64,000 bases of DNA from contig NZ_QFFF01000001.1 in assembly GCF_003129465.1 (NCBI RefSeq), positions 1,597,501 through 1,661,500 on the forward strand. The letters run 5' to 3'. Below are positions 58,985-64,000 of this stretch, piece by piece. The notes under the pieces were generated by a model. It searched no databases and was not told the DNA's origin. It saw nothing but the letters and a program-made list of their open reading frames with translations. Source of the stretch: Sphingosinicella humi (lineage in GTDB: Bacteria > Pseudomonadota > Alphaproteobacteria > Sphingomonadales > Sphingomonadaceae). A program made the translations under genes and the position numbers. Every line of letters starts with the position of its first letter. The stretch's first letter is position 1.

Positions 58985-59515
58985 ATGAAGTCCATGCGTA
59001 TCCTTGTGCTGTTCGGCGCGCTGGCGGCCGTGGCCTGCGTGCCCCGCCCGGCGCCGACACCCGAGCCACGACCGGAGCCGGCGCCGCAGCCACCGCCCCC
59101 TGCCGCGCCGCCGCCGCCCGCCGCCGACTGGCGCGACGTTCCACTGACGCCCGGCCACTGGGTCTATAGCGCGGAAGGGACAGCATCGCAGGCGCAGTTC
59201 GGCCCCGCCAACAGCGAGCCGCTGTTCAGTGTTCGCTGCGATCGCTCCCAGCGGCAGATCGTCCTGTCGCGCTCCGGCGCGGCGAGCGGCAACGCGATGA
59301 CGATCCGCACCACCTCCGGCGCGCGCAGCTTTCCGGCGGCGGGCGGCGGCGGGCCCCGCGCTTACGTCCAGGCCGCGGTCCCGGCGAGCGATCGCTTCCT
59401 CGACAGCATGGTCTTCAGCCGCGGCCGCTTCACCGTCGAGATGCCGGGCGGGCCGATGCTCGTCATACCGGCCTGGCCGGCGCCGGCACGGGTCGTGGAG
59501 GACTGCAGAAGCTGA
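58985..59515 (+). CDS. Lipoprotein, tandem paralogue 2
   Basis: A 176-residue lipoprotein (MKSMRILVLFGALAAVAC) with a Pro-rich linker of about 35 residues (repeated PAPTPEPRPEPAPQ type) and a domain matching the preceding gene: GHWVYSAEGTASQAQFGPAN, SEPLFSVRCDRSQRQIVLSR and MLVIPAWPAPARVVEDC. The linker would let it span the periplasm or reach the peptidoglycan. 92 bp after its paralogue. Confidence 0.7.
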   Translation: MKSMRILVLFGALAAVACVPRPAPTPEPRPEPAPQPPPPAAPPPPAADWRDVPLTPGHWVYSAEGTASQAQFGPANSEPLFSVRCDRSQRQIVLSRSGAASGNAMTIRTTSGARSFPAAGGGGPRAYVQAAVPASDRFLDSMVFSRGRFTVEMPGGPMLVIPAWPAPARVVEDCRS

Positions 59516-59583
59516 TCGGGGAAGTCGTGCACAACGCGGCGCGAAGCATGGAATCCTACCGACAAAATAGTTGAATACAAGTC

Positions 59584-59612
59584 TTGATCGGTGACTCCCC
59601 GCGACTCATTAT
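59584..59612 (+). promoter_or_regulatory. Candidate promoter of the short super-SD transcript
   Basis: TTGATC (59584-59589), 17 bp, CATTAT (59607-59612): four of six consensus bases in each box with ideal spacing, 35 bp before the start codon of the short ORF. Confidence 0.4.
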
Positions 59613-59630
59613 TGCCTTGTGTTCAACAGC

Positions 59631-59703
59631 GAAAGGAGGTGATCCGATGTCTCATGGTTCAGCAGAGGGGTCGGTTCTGTTCGTTCGGGAGATGAAAGGC
59701 TAA
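59631..59703 (+). CDS. 18-codon ORF with full-length Shine-Dalgarno
   Basis: GAAAGGAGGTGATCC (59631-59645) is a 15-base perfect complement of the bacterial 16S rRNA 3' tail, far longer than the usual 4-6 bases. One base later ATG (59647) opens an 18-codon frame, MSHGSAEGSVLFVREMKG, ending in TAA at 59701-59703. The stop codon forms the 3-base loop of a 7-bp hairpin (59694-59700 with 59704-59710). A second hairpin (59723-59729 with 59733-59739) and a terminator follow. I do not recognise the peptide. It may be a leader-type or dual-function RNA, or a ribosome-binding decoy. Coordinates include the ribosome site. Confidence 0.6.
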
Positions 59704-59754
59704 GCCTTTCCAAGGTCTTCCGGGCTGGAGCATCCGGCCGCTGACCATGTTCGG

Positions 59755-59793
59755 AGGGTCGTCGCGCGAATGCGCGGCGGCCCTTCAACTTTT
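59755..59793 (+). terminator. Intrinsic terminator of the short super-SD transcript
   Basis: A 12-bp stem (59756-59767 with 59772-59783, two G-T wobbles) around GAAT, followed by TTCAACTTTT. It ends a transcript of about 170 bases that carries no other ORF. The remaining gap to 59879 holds nothing I can identify. Confidence 0.65.
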
Positions 59794-59879
59794 ATTGGCA
59801 TTGCCGATCGAAAGACTGCACCGCTGATCTCGGCGACATCGGCGAGCAGCAACATCGCTGTTCATTCGCGGCTCGGCGG

Positions 59880-61379
59880 CTATTTGCGGGCGATCCGGTT
59901 ATCCCTATCCTTGCCGCTAGTCGGAGGGGGCGCGGACGTCAGGGTCAGGCGGAAGACGGCCCCCCCGGCGGGCCCGTTGTTCGCCCAGATCTTTCCGCCA
60001 TGAGCCTCGACGATGGTGCGGCTGATCGCCAATCCGATCCCCAGCCCTTCGGCCTTGGTGCTGTGGAAAGGCGCGAACAGCACCGCGTCGGCGATATCGC
60101 CAATGCCAGGGCCGGTATCGGCGACGGTGACCTCGATGAGATCCTCGCGAAGCAGGCGCGTTGCGATTACGATCTCGCGCACCGGCGCGGTCTCCATCGC
60201 CTCGGCTGCATTGCGGATGAGGTTGATCAGCACCTGCTGGATCTGCACCTGGTCGACATAGGCCCAGCGGGCTTCCGCGGCGAGATCCAAGCGACAGGTG
60301 ACCTGCGCCGGACTGATGTCGGACAGGGCAAGCCTGACGGACTCGTGGATTAGCAAGTCGAGATCTTCCGGTCGCGTATCGGCTGCACCTCGATAGACGA
60401 GGCCGCGCAGCCGGCGGATGATTTCGCCGGCGCGCAACGTTCCCTCCTCGGCCGCCGCCAGCGCCTCGGCGACTTCCTCGAGATTGGCTTGTGTCGGCCT
60501 CTCAAGCAGCCGACGGCTGCCGCGGACGTAATTGGCGACGGCGGTGAGCGGCTGGTTGAGTTCGTGCGCGAGCGTCGAGGCCATCGCGCCCATCGCGCTC
60601 AACCGCGCGGCATCGCCGACCTCCGATTGGAGGCGGCGCAGCGCCGCCTCCGCCGCGCCGCGCTCACGTTCGCGCCGCTCGAGGTCGGCATGGGCCGTCT
60701 CGATGAGATCCGCCAACCGCTCCTTCTCTTCGATCGTCGTCAAGAGGGTGACGGCGTTGTTGTGAAGCTGTGCGCAGATGCCAATCGACAGGCGGGTGGC
60801 GGCCAGCGCGACGAGCCCCAGCGCCAGATAATAGGGATTTCCCGACAGGATCAGGGCAAGGCCCAACAAACCGTTGACCCCCACGATGCGGCCCAATGCG
60901 ATGCGGGGGCGGTAATGATAGCGCACGCTCACCCAGGCGGCGCCGAGGGCGATGAGACCTATCATCAAGTGAACGAGCGTGTCGCCGCTGGCCAATATCG
61001 CGCGGGCGCCCATCAGGCCGATTCCGGCAGTGACGCCCCAGGAAAGCCATTCGAAGCGCCGCTCGAAGGCGCGGACCGCTTCGGCGCTTTGCTCCAATAT
61101 CCGTCGCTTTGCGTAATGGCGCCGCATCGGAACGATCGCCAGGATCGCCGCGCAGGTCGCGGCGGTGAGGGCGGCGAGCACCAGGTCGCCCGACCGCCAG
61201 GATGCCAGTCCGCCGATCGCCGCCACGATCAGCACTTCCAGCATGTTGACTGAAGGCGGCGTGCCGAACAGCTGGCCGACGAGCGCTATGTAGAGACGCG
61301 GCGGCAGCGTCCGCCAGGAGTCCGCGCTGAGAGAGTGCCGCCATCCTTCAGCCACGGATCGTTTCCCTCTGTCAGCCAT
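59880..61379 (-). CDS. Membrane sensor histidine kinase, FixL/DctB-like transmitter
   Basis: A 499-residue inner membrane kinase. About six hydrophobic segments (45-85, 113-150, 165-200) form the input part, with no PAS domain visible; a coiled coil (215-258) leads to the H-box LAHELNQPLTAVANYVRGSR (His272), then N-box LINLIRNAAEAM, G1 VADTGPGIG and G2 AEGLGIGLAISRTIV. The H-box wording is that of the FixL/DctB/TodS class. No response regulator gene is adjacent, so it is an orphan whose partner is elsewhere. Confidence 0.88.
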   Translation of the reverse strand: MADRGKRSVAEGWRHSLSADSWRTLPPRLYIALVGQLFGTPPSVNMLEVLIVAAIGGLASWRSGDLVLAALTAATCAAILAIVPMRRHYAKRRILEQSAEAVRAFERRFEWLSWGVTAGIGLMGARAILASGDTLVHLMIGLIALGAAWVSVRYHYRPRIALGRIVGVNGLLGLALILSGNPYYLALGLVALAATRLSIGICAQLHNNAVTLLTTIEEKERLADLIETAHADLERRERERGAAEAALRRLQSEVGDAARLSAMGAMASTLAHELNQPLTAVANYVRGSRRLLERPTQANLEEVAEALAAAEEGTLRAGEIIRRLRGLVYRGAADTRPEDLDLLIHESVRLALSDISPAQVTCRLDLAAEARWAYVDQVQIQQVLINLIRNAAEAMETAPVREIVIATRLLREDLIEVTVADTGPGIGDIADAVLFAPFHSTKAEGLGIGLAISRTIVEAHGGKIWANNGPAGGAVFRLTLTSAPPPTSGKDRDNRIARK

Positions 61380-61520
61380 GCGAAGCTAACTCAGCTACGA
61401 AGCGGTTGGCAATGGACGGAAAAAATGATGATTGGACCGGTCGTTGCCGGGTGAGCCTGCCGGGGCGCCGCGCAAGGAGCGAGGGCGTTGGCTTCACCAG
61501 AGCCAGTGCGGGCTGAAGAC

Positions 61521-61549
61521 GAAAAAGGCCCCGACGGGAAGCCGGGGCC
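61521..61549 (-). terminator. Intrinsic terminator of the small acidic lipoprotein gene
   Basis: On the minus strand GGCCCCG (61549-61543) pairs with CGGGGCC (61533-61527), followed by TTTTTC. It is 57 bp after the lipoprotein stop. The remaining part of the 226-bp gap to the kinase gene holds the kinase promoter region, with no clear boxes seen. Confidence 0.8.
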
Positions 61550-61605
61550 AGTATCACCGCATAAAGCTAGGGAGTTTCCGCGGTGCGTGTCTGTACGGGG
61601 CCGGT

Positions 61606-61863
61606 CTATTGGCGGTTGCTCTCGACGCTAGCGTCAGCGGCATTCGCCTCGGTGGCATTGCCGGCGTCGAGGGCGTTCACCTCGTCGCCGATAGCGTTCA
61701 CCTCGTCGCCGAGGGTGTCGTCGACCGGCGCCAGCGTTTCGTCTTCGGGCACGGCGAGCGTGTCGGTGGCGGCATTGTCGACGGCAGTCTCCTCGGACGC
61801 GCCGCTGCAGGCCCCGAGTGCGACCAAGCCGGCACCCAGGATAGCAATAGAAAGACGCTTCAT
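61606..61863 (-). CDS. Small acidic lipoprotein with internal repeat
   Basis: An 85-residue lipoprotein (signal MKRLSIAILGAGLVALGAC). The mature 66 residues are Ala/Asp/Glu/Asn/Thr-rich with a direct repeat GDEVNAIGDEVNAL and probably lack a fixed fold. Upstream, CAACAGGG occurs twice within 16 bp around the ribosome site. It has its own terminator, so it is a single-gene transcript. Unknown function; abundant small lipoproteins often tune envelope properties. Confidence 0.65.
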   Translation of the reverse strand: MKRLSIAILGAGLVALGACSGASEETAVDNAATDTLAVPEDETLAPVDDTLGDEVNAIGDEVNALDAGNATEANAADASVESNRQ

Positions 61864-62139
61864 ATGTTCATCCCCTGTTGTCTATTCCCTGTTGAACAAG
61901 GGAGAAGACATACAGGTGCCAAGCCGGGGGGCAACGCGAAACGGCCGACCAAGGCATGTTTGGAAGGATCCTGTCGTCCGCCCGACAATCGGGAGAAAGT
62001 CCTTGCGTCTCGAGCGGCGGACGAGCGGTTTCCTTCGCCTTCCGAAAATCCTTCAGCGGACGGCATGATACTGATATGGTCTCCCATTCATGCACCGATG
62101 GAGCCGCGGGAGCGCCGGCTCGGATCTCGGAGGCTTCTA

Positions 62140-62370
62140 ATGATTCCAGATAAGGATCCCGACAGCAGGTCCATGCGGGCTCCAGGCCATCCTCCGCTCG
62201 CCGGATTTTTCGGAGAGGTTCAGGAGCCGACCCACGACGATCCCGATCGCAAGGTCGCCCGGGGTGCCAACATCCTCTCGTCCCTGCGCCAGGGTAAGCT
62301 CGACCTTCCGGCGGACGATCTCGATGATTCCGATGACCTCGGCGATCGCGGCCTCCGCGGTTTCAGCTAG
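62140..62370 (+). CDS. Small hydrophilic hypothetical protein
   Basis: A 76-residue protein (MIPDKDPDSRSMRAPGHPPL at the start) without signal or membrane segment, Asp-rich at the C terminus ([19 protein letters not shown]). GGAGG lies 6 bases before the ATG, which is the main reason to accept it over the opposite-strand frame. The 276 bp before it show nothing else that I can identify on the plus strand. Confidence 0.45.
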   Translation: MIPDKDPDSRSMRAPGHPPLAGFFGEVQEPTHDDPDRKVARGANILSSLRQGKLDLPADDLDDSDDLGDRGLRGFS

Positions 62371-62411
62371 ATTATCGCAGGGGGCGTGCAGCCGGCCGAC
62401 GTCGTGCCCGC

Positions 62412-63029
62412 TCAGATCGGCGCGACGCGGCGATGGTGCCAGCTGAAGACGGCCGCCGCGCCGCGATGCGGGCGCCACGCTTCGGCGAGCTCGCGAATGC
62501 GTTTCTCGCTGGGCTTTTCGGGTAGGTTCAGGATGCGGCCGACTTCCATCTGGATGGCGAGGTCGCCGGCGGGCCAGATGTCGGTGCGGCCTTCCGCGAA
62601 GAGAAGATAGATTTCGGCGGTCCAGCGGCCGATGCCCTTGATGTGGGTGAGGAGCTTGATCGCTTCCTCGTCGTCAGTCGGAAGGTCCGCGAGGTCGATC
62701 CTCTTGGCCAGCACCTCATCGGCGAGGCTTTGGGCGTAGACGACTTTCTGGCGCGAGAGGCCTGCGCCGCGTAGCGTCTCCTCGCTCGCGGCCGCGATCT
62801 TGCGCGGATCGCCGCAGCCGCCGACCGCGGCGTCGAGCTTTTCCCAGATGGCGGCGGCGGCCTTGATGCTCACCTGCTGGCCGACGATGGCGCGCAGCAA
62901 GGTGATGTAGCCGGGCTCGCTGATCCTAGGCTCCGGATAGCCGACGCGGGACAGCGCCGCGGCGAAGGCGGGTTCCCGCTTCGCCAGCTCGTCCAGCGAT
63001 TCCCGCAATGCCTCAACCGGAATGCCCAC
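62412..63029 (-). CDS. DNA-3-methyladenine glycosylase II-type (AlkA/HhH-GPD)
   Basis: A 205-residue base-excision glycosylase that removes alkylated purines. [17 protein letters not shown], the helix-hairpin-helix [19 protein letters not shown] (127-145) and the catalytic Asp in [11 protein letters not shown] (Asp156) are clear. It lacks the N-terminal domain of Escherichia coli AlkA, like the short MAG-type enzymes. With the ycaQ-like gene broken, this is the intact alkylation-damage glycosylase in the window. Confidence 0.88.
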   Translation of the reverse strand: MGIPVEALRESLDELAKREPAFAAALSRVGYPEPRISEPGYITLLRAIVGQQVSIKAAAAIWEKLDAAVGGCGDPRKIAAASEETLRGAGLSRQKVVYAQSLADEVLAKRIDLADLPTDDEEAIKLLTHIKGIGRWTAEIYLLFAEGRTDIWPAGDLAIQMEVGRILNLPEKPSEKRIRELAEAWRPHRGAAAVFSWHHRRVAPI

Positions 63030-63123
63030 CCGCGACTCCCTTCATCTTGCCTCGCGGGTCGCGCCTAGCATAGGAGGCGGCGCGCGCATTCCTCTTTTCA
63101 GCTTTCAAGGACAGCTTTCCGCA

Positions 63124-63441
63124 ATGCCCAAGCTCACGGTCGTTACTCGCGATGGAACGGAAATGACGATCGAAGGGCGCGCCGGGCTTAGCGTCATGGA
63201 GGTGATCCGCGACAATGGCCTGGACGAGCTGCTGGCGCTATGCGGCGGCTGCTGCTCCTGCGCCACCTGTCACGTCCAGGTCGACGAGGCATGGACGGAC
63301 GCCCTGCCGCCCAAAAGTGACGACGAGGACGACCTGCTCGACAGCTCGGACCACAAGCAGGCGAACAGCCGCCTGTCCTGCCAGATCCAGTTCAGCGACG
63401 CGCTGGACGGGATGCGCGTGACGATCGCGCCAGAGGACTAA
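63124..63441 (+). CDS. 2Fe-2S ferredoxin, adrenodoxin type
   Basis: A 105-residue electron carrier. The cluster ligands fit C-x5-C-x2-C-xn-C, seen in [12 protein letters not shown] and later LSCQIQ; two extra cysteines lie inside the first loop. This adrenodoxin/putidaredoxin pattern fits electron supply to P450s, Rieske oxygenases or Fe-S assembly. No hscA/hscB/isc genes or oxygenase lie beside it. The start [11 protein letters not shown] is preferred over a frame opening at 63022 within the glycosylase start region. Confidence 0.9.
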   Translation: MPKLTVVTRDGTEMTIEGRAGLSVMEVIRDNGLDELLALCGGCCSCATCHVQVDEAWTDALPPKSDDEDDLLDSSDHKQANSRLSCQIQFSDALDGMRVTIAPED

Positions 63442-64000
63442 GCGCGGCCCACCGTCGCCGCGTAAAGCGCGATGGCGGCGGCATTGGAAACATTGAGGCT
63501 TTCGATGCGGTCGCTGATGGGGAGGCGGGCGAGGGCGTCACAATGGGTCTCGGTGTTCTGGCGCATGCCTTCGCCCTCGGCGCCCAGGACAAGCGCGATA
63601 CGGGGCGGACCCATGGCTTCCGCCAGGGTCATGTCCGCCTCGCCGGTGAGGCCGACGCGCCAGAAGCCGGCTTCGGCGATCTCGTCGAGGGCGCGGGCGA
63701 GGTTGACGACGCGGACCCAGGGCACCGTCTCCAGCGCGCCGCTCGCCGCCTTGGCGAGCGCCCCGGATTCGGGCGGAGCGTGGCGGTCCTGGGTGACGAT
63801 GCCGAGCGCGTCGAAAGCGGCTGCGGAGCGGAGGATGGCGCCGACATTGTGGGGATCGGTCACCTGATCGAGGACCAGCAAGGGGCGGCGCTCTGGCGCG
63901 CCCTCCACAATGTCGCCGAGCCAGAGGTCCGGCAGCTTATCGACTTCGGCGACGACGCCCTGGTGCGGCGCGTCGCGCGGCACCAGCCGGCCGAGATCGG
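63438..64000 (-). CDS. rlmB: RlmB/TrmH-type rRNA 2'-O-methyltransferase, 5' end outside window
   Basis: The visible 187 residues are the SPOUT catalytic domain of a 2'-O-ribose methyltransferase that in Escherichia coli modifies G2251 of 23S rRNA. The window begins inside the linker ([20 protein letters not shown]), then [21 protein letters not shown] (abridged), [11 protein letters not shown] and [20 protein letters not shown], the knot that binds SAM. The N-terminal RNA-binding domain lies beyond the edge. Its stop codon overlaps the ferredoxin stop in the opposite strand by 3-4 bp. Confidence 0.9.
   Translation of the reverse strand, partial: DLGRLVPRDAPHQGVVAEVDKLPDLWLGDIVEGAPERRPLLVLDQVTDPHNVGAILRSAAAFDALGIVTQDRHAPPESGALAKAASGALETVPWVRVVNLARALDEIAEAGFWRVGLTGEADMTLAEAMGPPRIALVLGAEGEGMRQNTETHCDALARLPISDRIESLNVSNAAAIALYAATVGRA

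Noticed and set aside
59631-59645. Possible 3' end of a 16S rRNA gene on the minus strand (reads GGATCACCTCCTTTC)
   Set aside because: The bases before it on that strand do not match the conserved 16S helix 45 region, and no other rRNA sequence is present. The match is explained by a full-length Shine-Dalgarno in front of an ATG.
61432-62370. 312-codon plus-strand frame
   Set aside because: Its first two thirds run antisense to the acidic lipoprotein gene and its terminator. Only the last 76 codons, which have their own ribosome site, are kept.

Overview
The window is GC-rich chromosomal DNA from an alphaproteobacterium, most likely a member of the Sphingomonadales (Sphingomonas and relatives). 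This is inferred from gene content and protein character: str-S10-spc-alpha ribosomal genes with fusA and tuf, no rpmJ in the cluster, dnaN away from dnaA, a serC leader RNA of alphaproteobacterial style, DUF3617 and extensin-like lipoproteins, and an arginine at RpsL position 88. There is no phage, insertion sequence, CRISPR array, tRNA or rRNA gene that I can see.

Positions 1-24900 are mixed housekeeping genes: a LOG protein and an extensin-like lipoprotein; serC-serA-purA behind a structured leader with a possible anti-Shine-Dalgarno; acylphosphatase; an SLC13-type permease; a solitary DNA methyltransferase; dnaN; an outer membrane barrel; rlmN; a ycaQ-like glycosylase gene broken by a 2-bp deletion; and a cyclopropane fatty acid synthase. 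From 16.3 to 23.0 kb lies a lipid/glycan locus: a PAP2/Aur1-like enzyme with relatively AT-rich sequence, two polytopic GT-C-like proteins, a GtrB-like glycosyltransferase, a GtrA-like flippase and a methyltransferase. marC, folD and yggT follow.

Positions 26900-49700 hold the ribosomal protein supercluster: rpsL-rpsG-fusA-tuf, a terminator, rpsJ, an unusually long structured spacer, rplC to rpsQ, rplN to secY, and adk. A secreted SRPBCC protein and glutamate dehydrogenase then separate adk from rpsM-rpsK-rpoA. A strong terminator and three small opposite-strand genes separate rpoA from rplQ. Two classes of short palindromic repeat occur between genes, including one pair of inverted copies between rpmD and rplO.

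Positions 49700-64000 return to housekeeping and envelope genes: several small lipoproteins (two DUF3617, two tandem paralogues), a tandem SpoIIAA-like protein, an NAPE-PLD/UlaG-like metallo-hydrolase, an exported M20 amidohydrolase, uvrB, an orphan sensor histidine kinase, an AlkA-type glycosylase, a 2Fe-2S ferredoxin and the start of an RlmB-type rRNA methyltransferase. The strongest candidate for something undescribed is a compact transcription unit at about 59584-59790: a promoter-like element, a 15-nt perfect match to the 16S anti-Shine-Dalgarno tail, an 18-codon ORF whose stop codon sits in a hairpin loop, another hairpin and an intrinsic terminator.
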